DNA of 21,410 nucleotides from JAJRZX01 sp964407495 (GTDB lineage: Bacteria > Desulfobacterota > GWC2-55-46 > JADFVP01): contig CAYOVP010000032.1 in NCBI GenBank assembly GCA_964407495.1, positions 1-21,410 on the forward strand. Direction: 5' to 3'. A program made the translations under genes and the position numbers. The notes under the pieces were generated by a model. It made no database searches. It was not told the DNA's origin and was given only the letters and a program-made list of their open reading frames with translations. This document shows, piece after piece, positions 14,988-21,410 of the stretch. The stretch's first letter is position 1. The number at the start of each line of letters is the position of its first letter.

Positions 14988-15752
14988 CTACTCATCTCCG
15001 CACTCGAGGCCAAGGACAACTGGCACGGCCTCTCCGGCCCCAAGGCGAAGAGATATGTCCGCCATATCAGATAGGGGCGTTGCCTCTGGGTTGACCTCGA
15101 CGATAAAGGCGCCCACCGACTTTGCCATGCCCACAAGAGAAGCCGCGGGCTGGACCACTCCGGAGGTGCCAACGACAAGGACGAAGTCTGCGCCTGAAGC
15201 AAGACCAACGGCACGGTTCAGGACCTCTGCCGGCAGGGCCTCTCCAAACCAGACGACACCAGGCCTCATCATGCCGCCGCACTCGCAGAGAGGCACCCTC
15301 GTGATGCCAGTGGTCCTGTCCTCGCGCCCCTTGGCGCACTCCGTACACCTGAGGACCCAGATAGAGCCGTGCAGTTCGAGCACATCCCTGCTCCCGGCCA
15401 ACTGGTGAAGGCCGTCCACGTTCTGCGTGACGACAGGCACCCTCCTGCCGCCGCCGTCCCGGCACCTGGCCATGGCCATGTGCGCCCTGCCCGGCGCCAC
15501 ACCGCCTATGAGCGAACGCCGCCAGTCATACCACTGCCAGACAAACCAGGGGTCTTTTCCGAAGGCCCCTGGCGTTGCGAGGTCTTCTGGACGCGCGTTG
15601 CGCCAGAGCCCGTCACTGCCCCTGAACGTGGGCACACTGCACTCTGCGCTGATGCCAGAGCCTGTCATGAAAACAGGCCTTCTCGATGCGCAAAACCTCT
15701 CTTTCGCCCTCTCCAGTAGCAAGGCCGTCTTTTTATTTAATGATTTTTCCAC
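14988..15752 (-). CDS. cobB: NAD-dependent protein deacylase of the sirtuin family (CobB-like, class III)
   Basis: A 254-residue sirtuin. It has the NAD-binding GSGISAECSVPTFRG (31-45), TQNVDGLH (109-116), the catalytic H128 in ELHGS, and a four-cysteine zinc site C136/C139 and C156/C158. WYDWRR carries Y75 and R78, the YxxR pair that marks class III enzymes able to remove succinyl or malonyl groups as well as acetyl. VVGTSGVVQPAA is the second NAD-ribose segment. The start codon is GTG with no strong ribosome binding site. It removes acyl marks from metabolic enzymes in the cytoplasm and lies just downstream of the quinone genes, separated by a strong hairpin. Confidence 0.92.
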   Translation of the reverse strand: MEKSLNKKTALLLERAKERFCASRRPVFMTGSGISAECSVPTFRGSDGLWRNARPEDLATPGAFGKDPWFVWQWYDWRRSLIGGVAPGRAHMAMARCRDGGGRRVPVVTQNVDGLHQLAGSRDVLELHGSIWVLRCTECAKGREDRTTGITRVPLCECGGMMRPGVVWFGEALPAEVLNRAVGLASGADFVLVVGTSGVVQPAASLVGMAKSVGAFIVEVNPEATPLSDMADISLRLGAGEAVPVVLGLECGDE

Positions 15753-15773
15753 TTCGAGGTCAAGATTTTATTT

Positions 15774-15815
15774 GCCAGAGGGCCGCCAGAGGCACTGCCG
15801 GCAGCGGCCCTTGGC
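15774..15815. other. Strong inverted repeat between ubiT and the sirtuin gene
   Basis: Arm 15774-15786 pairs with 15804-15815 over 12 bp with a single bulged G. The inner loop contains the near-palindrome GGCACTGCC. It is placed 7 bases after the ubiT stop. The GGCCGC core and the GGCA/TGCC sequences recall the composite repeats, but the A/T-rich hairpin is missing. There is no T-tract, so it could be a Rho-independent-like pause, an mRNA 3' stabiliser or a degenerate repeat. Confidence 0.5.
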
Positions 15816-15821
15816 AGGCAC

Positions 15822-16256
15822 TCAGAAGACGCTCGCAAGTATGTTCTTGAAGTGTATGGCCGTAGCCGTCTCGCCCTCTATCTCGAGTTTTCTTGAGAAA
15901 AAGACCGTATCAGGGTCTACCTTGCCTGAAAAGACATCTATGAGAACAGAGACGTCGCCCCGCATGGTCACGTCAGGGACGCGCCGCGTGTGGAGCACCA
16001 CCTTGATATCTCCATCGAGTATCTTGAGATAAAACCCCTTGCCTATGTCGCGGGCCTCGAAATAAAAGACCTTGCCCTCGAGTTCGCCAAGCCTCTCGGC
16101 CAAGTCTGGGTTGCGCCTCACTATGGCAGAGAGCACAGAGCCCACGGCAAGGGCCTCCACAACGAGGGGCGTAGCCTTCATGAAGAGCCTCGAGGCCTTT
16201 TTGCACGACTCTCGGAGCCTGTCCCTTACATCGTCCTTACGGCTGCTATCTTCCAT
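15822..16256 (-). CDS. ubiT: SCP2-domain quinone biosynthesis accessory protein, UbiT-like
   Basis: A 144-residue SCP2 (sterol carrier protein) domain protein. The C-terminal DPDTVFFSRKLEIEGETA (about 113-130) closely follows the E. coli UbiT signature recalled as DPDTLFFQRRLVIEGDTE, and the final helix resembles KNLMDAI. UbiT binds isoprenoid quinone intermediates and is needed for O2-independent ubiquinone synthesis. UbiJ, the aerobic SCP2 counterpart, is the alternative, but the signature favours UbiT. It starts 14 bases after the ubiE stop, and the operon also holds ubiB and ubiV. It is shorter than E. coli UbiT (about 174 residues), lacking the C-terminal extension. Confidence 0.8.
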   Translation of the reverse strand: MEDSSRKDDVRDRLRESCKKASRLFMKATPLVVEALAVGSVLSAIVRRNPDLAERLGELEGKVFYFEARDIGKGFYLKILDGDIKVVLHTRRVPDVTMRGDVSVLIDVFSGKVDPDTVFFSRKLEIEGETATAIHFKNILASVF

Positions 16257-16270
16257 CTTCTGTGCCCCTC

Positions 16271-17032
16271 TCAGACCTTTACGCCTATGTGTATCGCGGC
16301 GATGCCGCCAAATATGTTCCTGTACCAGACCTTCCAGAGCCCGGCCCCGAGCATCATCTTCTTTAGTTCCTCCTGTGGCGGGAAGAGGCGTATGGACTCG
16401 GGCAGGTACTCGTAGGCGCTCCTGTTGCCTGTTACGCGCTCGCCAACGGCGGGTATGAATGAAAATGAGTAGAGGTCGTAGAGTTTTTTCATCACAGGAT
16501 TCTTTACATGGGAGAACTCGAGGCAGAGCACCCTGCCGCCGGGTTTTACAACGCGCGTCATCTCGGCGAATGCGGCCTCGAGGTGGGTTACATTTCGTAT
16601 GCCAAAACCCACGGTAACGGCATGGAATGTATTGTCAGGGAAGGATATGGACTCGGCATTGCCCTGTACAAAGTCTAGGCCCTTCAAAAACCCCCTGTCT
16701 ACGCACTTTTTCTTTCCCTCGGAGAGCATCTCGTGGTTTATGTCATAGATCACCACCCGCCCACTTGGGCCCACCTGCCGGGCCATGAGGAGCGCAATGT
16801 CTCCCGTGCCTCCGGCAACGTCAAGGGCGAGTTGGCCGGGGCGGAGGCGAGTATGCCCGGCGAGTTCCCTCTTCCAGAGCCTGTGCGTGCCGAGGCTCAT
16901 GAGGTCGTTCATGAGGTCGTACTTTGAGGCAACGGTATCGAAGACCTCGCGCACGAGGCCCTCTTTTTCTTCCTCAGGGACGATCTTGCGGCCAAAATGA
17001 GTGGTCTTTCTGTCTTTTTTGTCTTCTGCCAT
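16271..17032 (-). CDS. ubiE: Quinone biosynthesis C-methyltransferase UbiE/MenG
   Basis: A 253-residue SAM-dependent methyltransferase that methylates the quinone ring carbon in ubiquinone or menaquinone synthesis. Residues 10-14 read TTHFG, the opening of proteobacterial UbiE. ASKYDLMNDLMSLGTHRLWK, SAM motif I DVAGGTGDIA (71-80), FGIRNVT and KPGGRVLCLEFS are further hallmarks. The ATG at 17032 begins the region similar to UbiE; the extra 24 codons reaching 17104 lie in repeat copy C. It is followed closely by ubiT and separated from ubiB by 214 bases filled with that repeat. Which quinone it serves cannot be fixed from the protein alone. Confidence 0.92.
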   Translation of the reverse strand: MAEDKKDRKTTHFGRKIVPEEEKEGLVREVFDTVASKYDLMNDLMSLGTHRLWKRELAGHTRLRPGQLALDVAGGTGDIALLMARQVGPSGRVVIYDINHEMLSEGKKKCVDRGFLKGLDFVQGNAESISFPDNTFHAVTVGFGIRNVTHLEAAFAEMTRVVKPGGRVLCLEFSHVKNPVMKKLYDLYSFSFIPAVGERVTGNRSAYEYLPESIRLFPPQEELKKMMLGAGLWKVWYRNIFGGIAAIHIGVKV

Positions 17033-17046
17033 GATGCATCTTTCTT

Positions 17047-17200
17047 GGTGGGCAGTGCCCGCCCTGCCTCTTGTTGGGTTTCGCAGACGCTCCACCCAAC
17101 CCACCTGTCCAATGGCCGGAGGCCATTGGTACTAATTTTCTTTGTCTTACTTTCTTTTTTAAAAGAAAGTAAGATCTTTTAATATGCGGGCGAAGCCCGC
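17047..17200 (+). repeat. Composite palindromic repeat, copy C
   Basis: The copy lies between ubiB and ubiE. It contains GGTGGGCAGTGCCC (17047-17060), a GTTGGGTTTCGC...ACCCAACC module (17072-17102), a 9-bp perfect hairpin CCAATGGCC/GGCCATTGG (17109-17129, loop GGA) and the TTTTCTTTG box. The main hairpin follows (arms 17146-17157 and 17162-17173) with outer bases CTTAC/GTAAG. A small GCGGGC/GCCCGC stem with a GAA loop (17186-17200) comes last. This is one of the most complete copies in the window. Confidence 0.85.
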
Positions 17201-17246
17201 CCTGCTACCTTCTTTGTTTTTTATTATATCACGCATTTTCCTCTCT

Positions 17247-18905
17247 TCAGTGTCTTCTGAAGAGTCTTACGCCAAGGATAAGGGCCAGGGCCCAGAGTGC
17301 TGTACTCCCAAGGGGAAGGCCAAGGACCCGCGTTGTCGCTGGTGTTGAGAGGCTCCAGGCAAGGACAGCCGCTATGACGAGCGAGGCCACTACTATTCCG
17401 CCGGCTATCTTCCTTCCGGCCCCTTCTATCCCATCCACCAGGCCCTCTAGCCTGTGGTGTACAAAGCCCACCTTGAGTTCATTCTCGAGGGTCTTGCCAA
17501 GGAGATCATTCACCCTCACAGGCGCCTCCAGCGCGGCCCCAACTAGGTCTTCGCCGAGGCGGGCGCCCTTCTGGCGGAGCCTGCGTGGCGAGAGTTTCTC
17601 GCGGATCATCCAGCGGTAAACGAGGGGACGGGCCACCTCCCACATGTTCACGTCCGGGTAGAGTTGGCGCCCAACGCCCTCTATTATGACCATGGATTTC
17701 TGAAGGAGGAGGAGGTTGGGCTGGAGCGTCATATCGAAGCGCCGCGCCGTGTCTATGAGTTTCATGAGAAGGGCGCTTATGTCTATGTGCTCGAGGGTCT
17801 TGCCAAATATGGGCTCTGCTATCTCGGCGAGGGTCTCCTCGAATTCCTCGATGTCCACGGCCTCGCCTATGAGGCCCATCTCGCGGTGCACACGGGCCAT
17901 GCCGGCGTAGTCGCGGCGTACCATGTAGTAGAGAATACTTGCAAGGTATTTTCTGAGTTTCCTGTCGAGACGGCCTACTATGCCAAAATCAAGGTAGATT
18001 ATCACCCCGTCATCGCGGACAAAGATATTTCCCGGATGAAGGTCGGCATGGAAGATGCCGTGGTCAAATACCTGCTTGAAGAATATCTCTATGCCCTTTA
18101 TGGCGACTTTCTTTATGTCTACGCCCTTTTTCCGAAGGGTCTCCACCTCGTCAATGGGCGTGCCATCTATGGCCTCCATGGTGAGGACGTCCTCGGTGGT
18201 ATGGCCCCAGAAGACGTGCGGTATCTGGACGGCTGTGTTGCCCTCGAATATCTTGGAGAAGCGCTCCATGTTCGCGCCCTCTATGGTGAAATCCTGCTCG
18301 CGGGTGATGACGCGTTCGAACTCGTCCACCACCTCTACGGGCCTGTACCGCCGCGCCCCTGGGACGTAACGTTCGAGCAGATGGGCCATGGTGTGCATGA
18401 CCGACATGTCCGCGGCGATGACCTTGCCTATGCCAGGGCGCTTTACCTTTACGGCGACTTTTTCGCCGCTTCGAAGCTGGGCAAGATGAACTTGGGCTAT
18501 GGAGGCCGAGGCCACGGGCGTCTCTGAGAAAGAGGCGAAGTTGTTCTCTATGGGCGCGCCGAGGGCCTCCTCCACCACACCCTTTATCTCGGAAAACGAG
18601 ACGGGCGGGACCTTGTCCTGGAGTTTCTTGAACTCCTCGACCCAGCCCGGCGGGAGGATGTCGGCGCGCGTGGAGGCTATCTGGCCGAGTTTTATGTACG
18701 TTGGGCCGAGGTCCTCGAGTACGAGCCTAATGCGCCGCGGCACCGAGAGGCCGTCCACACCTTTTCTTGGAAAGAGAACCTTCTGCAGAGGCCCCAGAAG
18801 GGGAAGAATCCTCATACGCGCGGCTACCCCGCCAAAGCCATACTTCGTGAGCGTCATGGCGATGCTCAGAAGGCGCCTTATGTCTTTTATCCTGCTCCCG
18901 TACAT
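17247..18905 (-). CDS. ubiB: UbiB/ABC1/ADCK-family atypical kinase-like protein
   Basis: A 552-residue UbiB-family protein acting in ubiquinone synthesis, probably using ATP turnover to help extract or present lipid intermediates at the membrane. The KxGQ motif is at 72-75 (KLGQIASTRADILP), the Ala-rich loop ASASIAQVH is at 132-140 and the nucleotide-binding lysine is K153 in VAVKVKRPG. HADLHPGN (286-293) and LDFG (305-308) complete the atypical kinase core. Two C-terminal transmembrane helices (about 503-523 and 530-548) anchor it. It starts 23 bases after the coiled-coil gene. AAGGAG lies 15 bases before the ATG, longer than usual, so the start is slightly uncertain. Confidence 0.93.
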   Translation of the reverse strand: MYGSRIKDIRRLLSIAMTLTKYGFGGVAARMRILPLLGPLQKVLFPRKGVDGLSVPRRIRLVLEDLGPTYIKLGQIASTRADILPPGWVEEFKKLQDKVPPVSFSEIKGVVEEALGAPIENNFASFSETPVASASIAQVHLAQLRSGEKVAVKVKRPGIGKVIAADMSVMHTMAHLLERYVPGARRYRPVEVVDEFERVITREQDFTIEGANMERFSKIFEGNTAVQIPHVFWGHTTEDVLTMEAIDGTPIDEVETLRKKGVDIKKVAIKGIEIFFKQVFDHGIFHADLHPGNIFVRDDGVIIYLDFGIVGRLDRKLRKYLASILYYMVRRDYAGMARVHREMGLIGEAVDIEEFEETLAEIAEPIFGKTLEHIDISALLMKLIDTARRFDMTLQPNLLLLQKSMVIIEGVGRQLYPDVNMWEVARPLVYRWMIREKLSPRRLRQKGARLGEDLVGAALEAPVRVNDLLGKTLENELKVGFVHHRLEGLVDGIEGAGRKIAGGIVVASLVIAAVLAWSLSTPATTRVLGLPLGSTALWALALILGVRLFRRH

Positions 18906-18928
18906 AAAGATAAAATTCTGCTCCTTAT

Positions 18929-19312
18929 CTACTTCTTTTTCTTCTTCACAAGGTTCTCAATCTCATCGACGCGCTTTTCGAGGGCATCCACCTTCTCCCT
19001 TGCTACGCGCGCCATCTCCTTCACCACCTCTATCTCCTCGGAGTCAGCTGCGTGAATCTTGTCGCGAATCTTATCCGACTTTCTGGCAAGTTCTTCTTCT
19101 ATGCGCTTTCGCGCCCCGTCCACTACAGAGAGAAGTTCCTTTACAACGCCTACTCCCTCGTCCACTATCTTGTTCTCAACGACCTCCTTTGCGCTAAGCC
19201 CCTCTTCTCCCTTGTCCTGCTCTCCCGTCTTCTGGAGTTCGTCTATTACATCCTTTACCTTTTTCTCAAGGCCCATGGCCACAAGAAGCATCCTGTCGAG
19301 CATATCAGGCAT
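18929..19312 (-). CDS. Phasin-like/UbiK-like coiled-coil protein
   Basis: A 127-residue highly charged helical protein. An N-terminal amphipathic helix (MLDRMLLVAMGLEKKVKDVI) resembles short phasin-like polyhydroxyalkanoate-granule proteins. A C-terminal coiled coil (about 91-120, SEEIEVV through REKVDALEKRVDEIE) resembles the C-terminus of UbiK, which I recall as SREEFDVQ through REKLALLEQRISELE. The last residues are five lysines. UbiK is an accessory factor of ubiquinone synthesis that pairs with an SCP2 protein; ubiT downstream would supply one here. The ATG at 19312 has an excellent AAGGAGG 8 bases upstream. The gene sits between ubiV and ubiB. Function as a quinone accessory protein is inference from context. 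Confidence 0.7.
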   Translation of the reverse strand: MPDMLDRMLLVAMGLEKKVKDVIDELQKTGEQDKGEEGLSAKEVVENKIVDEGVGVVKELLSVVDGARKRIEEELARKSDKIRDKIHAADSEEIEVVKEMARVAREKVDALEKRVDEIENLVKKKKK

Positions 19313-19365
19313 GATGAATTCCTCCTTTTTAACAAGACCACGCGTGCCCCACTTCGGGCCCGCTA

Positions 19366-20274
19366 TCAACCGGTCAGGACGTCCTTTAGATCCTTACCCG
19401 CCAGCCCATGATACCAGCCGTTCACAACACCGCCCTCGCCGGCAAGCCCCTCGAGCCGGGCCGCGGCCTCCTCAGCGCTGATGTTTTTCTCTATCCGTTC
19501 CCTGAAGATACGCACCACCTCGGCAGTGCCCTCATGCTGGGGCGAGATGCGAAGGGCCCCCACGCCCATTGCCTCGAGGGCCCCGGTCTCGGCAACAAGA
19601 GACAAGGTGGCGGCGCTCAGTATGGACGTGCCGTTGATGGTGAATATGGGCTCACCGTCCATGGTGCGTATCATAATACCCCCGGGGTACCTGGCGCAGT
19701 CATGGCGGCAGTTGGTCTTGCTTAGCCCGTGGGCCCGCGACGTGTAGCACCGCCACGAGAAGGCCAGGGGCACGCGGCCCCAGGCAAAGACCTCGGCCTC
19801 AATACCCGTCTCTCTTATGTTATAGGCAACGGCCTCTGCCGGAAGTTCCACGGGAAAACATACGTGCCGCACGCCGAGGCCCTTTAGAAACTCGATGCTC
19901 GGCGCGTTATATGTCGTGATGTGAGGGCCGCAGTAAACATCGCGCTCCCGTGGGTCGGCCAGATTGAATACACTCATGTCATTGGCCTCTATGGCATAGG
20001 GGAGTTCAACGAGGGCGCGCACAAGGCCGAGTTCCTTCTCGTTGGAGACAACGGCAAGGCTCGAAAGAACGACCTTCTTTCCGGCCCCGGTGAGCATCTT
20101 TGCCACGCCGGCAATGTCCTTCACGGAAAAACCGAGTTTTTTCGCGCAGACCACCTCGCCAAGATAGACGGTATCAACGTCCATCTCTGCCGCTTCTTCG
20201 TAAAAGGCAAGGACCTCCTCCCTCTTCCACTCAAAGAGAATGGGGCCAAGGGTAAGTTCCATATCCACCCCCAT
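19366..20274 (-). CDS. ubiV: U32-family iron-sulfur protein UbiV (O2-independent ubiquinone hydroxylation)
   Basis: A 302-residue peptidase U32-family protein. It follows E. coli UbiV along its length: LGPILFEW for LGPVLWYW, VYLGEVVCAKK for IYLGEAVCSKR, and RCYTSRAHG with CRHDCARYPGG for RCFTARSED with CETCCIKYPNG. The four cluster cysteines correspond to C43, C176, C189 and C193. In E. coli, UbiV with UbiU carries out ring hydroxylations without O2, with prephenate as reported hydroxyl donor. No UbiU is in this window. The first ATG has no ribosome binding site; an ATG at 20262 (residue 5) matches the family start equally well. This is the first gene of the quinone cluster. Confidence 0.88.
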   Translation of the reverse strand: MGVDMELTLGPILFEWKREEVLAFYEEAAEMDVDTVYLGEVVCAKKLGFSVKDIAGVAKMLTGAGKKVVLSSLAVVSNEKELGLVRALVELPYAIEANDMSVFNLADPRERDVYCGPHITTYNAPSIEFLKGLGVRHVCFPVELPAEAVAYNIRETGIEAEVFAWGRVPLAFSWRCYTSRAHGLSKTNCRHDCARYPGGIMIRTMDGEPIFTINGTSILSAATLSLVAETGALEAMGVGALRISPQHEGTAEVVRIFRERIEKNISAEEAAARLEGLAGEGGVVNGWYHGLAGKDLKDVLTG

Positions 20275-20297
20275 GCTAATAAAACGTTAGACTTTTA

Positions 20298-20326
20298 AGT
20301 ATGCAACAGGAAGAAGATGAAAACAA
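20298..20326 (-). promoter_or_regulatory. Possible promoter for ubiV
   Basis: On the minus strand TTGTTT (20321-20326), a 17-base spacer and CATACT (20298-20303) point at ubiV about 25 bases away. Both boxes are imperfect. It would make the quinone genes a transcription unit separate from truA. Confidence 0.3.
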
Positions 20327-20350
20327 GGAAAACAAGGAAAGGCGGGAGAG

Positions 20351-20373
20351 AAGAAAGAAAGAAAGAAAGAAAG
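20351..20373. repeat. AAGA tetranucleotide tandem repeat in a purine tract
   Basis: More than five consecutive copies of AAGA, inside a strand almost free of pyrimidines from about 20306 to 20380. It directly abuts the hairpin of repeat copy D, whose arm also contains AAAGAAA. Slippage at such repeats can vary length, and it lies between the possible promoter and truA. Confidence 0.7.
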
Positions 20374-20382
20374 GGGAAGATT

Positions 20383-20568
20383 TCAAACTTTCTTTTAAAA
20401 AAGAAAGTTTGACAAAGAAAACTGATTCCAACGGCCTTCGGCCATTGGTAAAGCCCGGTGGCACTGCCCATCGAAAAAATTGCAGGATGGCTGGAATAAA
20501 CGCAACCCATCAAAAATGTTGAGTAGTTCTCGTAGGTTGGGTAGAGCGAAGCGAAACCCAACAAATAC
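20383..20568 (-). repeat. Composite palindromic repeat, copy D
   Basis: The main hairpin has arms 20383-20395 and 20400-20412 with outer bases CAAAC/GTTTG, followed by CAAAGAAAAC. Next comes CCAACGGCC/GGCCATTGG (20428-20448, loop TTC, one mismatch), then GGTGGCACTGCCCA (20457-20470), unrelated-looking sequence, and GTTGGGT/ACCCAAC (20536-20562) enclosing AGAGCGAAGCGAA. The module order is the mirror image of copy A, meaning the whole unit is inverted. Confidence 0.85.
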
Positions 20569-20576
20569 CAGAAAAA

Positions 20577-21320
20577 TTACTCGTACACCACCTCTTCAAG
20601 GCAGAGCCCGCGCGCAGGAGCCGTCCTCGGCGCTGCGCTCCGGTCGCGCGCCTCGATAATCTCTCCCACACGCTCGGGCCTCATCCTCCCAAGGCCCACC
20701 TCCACGAGCGTCCCCGCCATTATCCGTACCATGTGCCGCAAAAAGGCCCTGCCCTTCACCTCAATAACGATGAGGCCGCCGCCGGCCTTGGCGATATCCA
20801 CGGAAAAGACCTCCCGTACCGAGTGGGGCGCGTCAGAACCCGCAGCCCGAAAAGACGTAAAGTCCTTCTCTCCAATGAAAAAGGCCGCGCCCTCGCGCAT
20901 GGCCTCAACGTCAAGAGAGCGCGGCACGTGCCACGAAAAACGCCTCAATAGCGGCGATGGAAAGGGCCGCGCCAGGACGCTGTAAACATACCTCTTGTAA
21001 GAAGCCCCGCGCCGTGCGTCAAAGGCATCATCAACCTCCTCGGCATGCACTACTGCTATATCAGGCGGCAAAAGGGCGTTGAGCCCACGCTGAAATACAA
21101 CCACCGGAAGGGCCGAAGAAGTCGAAAAATTGGCCACCTGCCCCCTTGCGTGAACGCCGCTGTCCGTACGAGAGGCCCCGGTGAGACGAACCTCCTCGCC
21201 GCCCGTAAGTTGCCCTATGGCAGAGATGACCGCGCCCTGTACGCTCGGCCCGTGGGGCTGAACCTGCCAACCCTGATAACCCGTGCCGTCATACTCGAGG
21301 GTGAGTTTAATATTGCGCAT
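20577..21320 (-). CDS. truA: tRNA pseudouridine(38-40) synthase TruA
   Basis: A 247-residue pseudouridine synthase that modifies positions 38-40 in the anticodon stem of tRNAs. The N-terminus has LEYDGTGYQGWQVQP, the catalytic aspartate is D53 in SRTDSGVHARGQVANF, and RAFLRHMVRIMAG is the conserved C-terminal motif. Length is typical. The ATG at 21320 has no visible Shine-Dalgarno; the leader is repeat copy E sequence. It is upstream of ubiV in the same direction but is separated from it by 302 bases, so it is probably not functionally tied to the quinone genes. Confidence 0.95.
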   Translation of the reverse strand: MRNIKLTLEYDGTGYQGWQVQPHGPSVQGAVISAIGQLTGGEEVRLTGASRTDSGVHARGQVANFSTSSALPVVVFQRGLNALLPPDIAVVHAEEVDDAFDARRGASYKRYVYSVLARPFPSPLLRRFSWHVPRSLDVEAMREGAAFFIGEKDFTSFRAAGSDAPHSVREVFSVDIAKAGGGLIVIEVKGRAFLRHMVRIMAGTLVEVGLGRMRPERVGEIIEARDRSAAPRTAPARGLCLEEVVYE

Positions 21321-21343
21321 GGATCAAGAAAAAGAAAAGATTT

Positions 21344-21410
21344 CCCGCTTTCTTTTGAAAAAAAGAAAGCGGGGCAAAGAAAACCAATATCAGGTTGGGT
21401 TGAGTTGTAG
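21344..21410 (-). repeat. Composite palindromic repeat, copy E (reaches window edge)
   Basis: Hairpin arms 21344-21356 and 21361-21373 pair over 13 bp with a GAAA loop and outer bases CCCGC/GCGGG. GCAAAGAAAACCAATA and a shortened AGGTTGGGTTGAG module follow. It sits 23 bases upstream of the truA start codon. The right end may continue outside the window. Confidence 0.8.

Larger units (their letters stand above)
20275..20576. other. Intergenic region between truA and ubiV
   Basis: The gap holds repeat copy D, a purine-rich tract with a short AAGA tandem repeat, and a weak minus-strand promoter candidate towards ubiV. A 73-codon plus-strand reading frame (20301-20522) is almost entirely Lys/Glu/Arg from the purine tract and repeat, and is not supported as a gene. 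Confidence 0.6.

Noticed and set aside
20301..20522. A 73-codon plus-strand frame beginning MQQEEDENKENK
   Set aside because: It is composed of the purine tract followed by repeat copy D, with no ribosome binding site and no similarity to a family I know.
11899..21410. CRISPR array
   Set aside because: The repeats are far apart, palindromic with variable arms, present in both orientations and have no regular spacers or cas genes nearby.

Overview
The window comes from a bacterium with mid-50s % GC (my estimate) that respires through membrane-bound quinones. Almost every gene lies on the minus strand; the only convincing plus-strand gene is an AMMECR1-domain gene. A complete alternative complex III (ACIII) operon, an O2-independent-type ubiquinone gene set (ubiV, ubiT, ubiE, ubiB) and an F-type ATP synthase c subunit with a signal-like leader point to an uncultivated non-model lineage. 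Nitrospirota or Desulfobacterota-like groups are my best guess, and the sequence alone does not settle it.

Region 1 (1-7980): the start of atpE, cut by the window edge, with its own strong sigma-70-type promoter; then, further upstream on the minus strand, the seven-gene ACIII operon in the order actA (pentaheme cytochrome c), actB1 (molybdopterin-family protein with a Tat signal), actB2 (four-cluster ferredoxin), actC (NrfD-type), actD (DUF3341), actE (monoheme cytochrome c) and actF (NrfD-type). actB is split in two. A promoter-like AT-rich region precedes actA. ACIII oxidises quinol and passes electrons to periplasmic cytochrome c or an oxidase, generating the ion gradient used by the adjacent ATP synthase.

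Region 2 (8000-11820): a ClC-family anion channel or antiporter with two CBS domains, quinolinate synthase nadA, and a divergent AMMECR1-domain gene with a good promoter.

Region 3 (12073-15752): housekeeping genes for a class I aminotransferase, coaD, rsmD, a YjbQ-family protein and a Sir2 deacylase.

Region 4 (15822-21320): truA, then ubiV, a phasin/UbiK-like coiled-coil gene, ubiB, ubiE and ubiT. This looks like a quinone biosynthesis locus whose ring hydroxylation would not need O2. The usual UbiV partner, UbiU, is not in the window. The quinone made here could feed the ACIII encoded about 8 kb away.

Five intergenic spaces (11.9, 14.4, 17.1, 20.4 and 21.35 kb) carry copies of a composite palindromic repeat. 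Its main hairpin keeps perfect pairing through compensatory base changes between copies. This is the least explained structure in the window.
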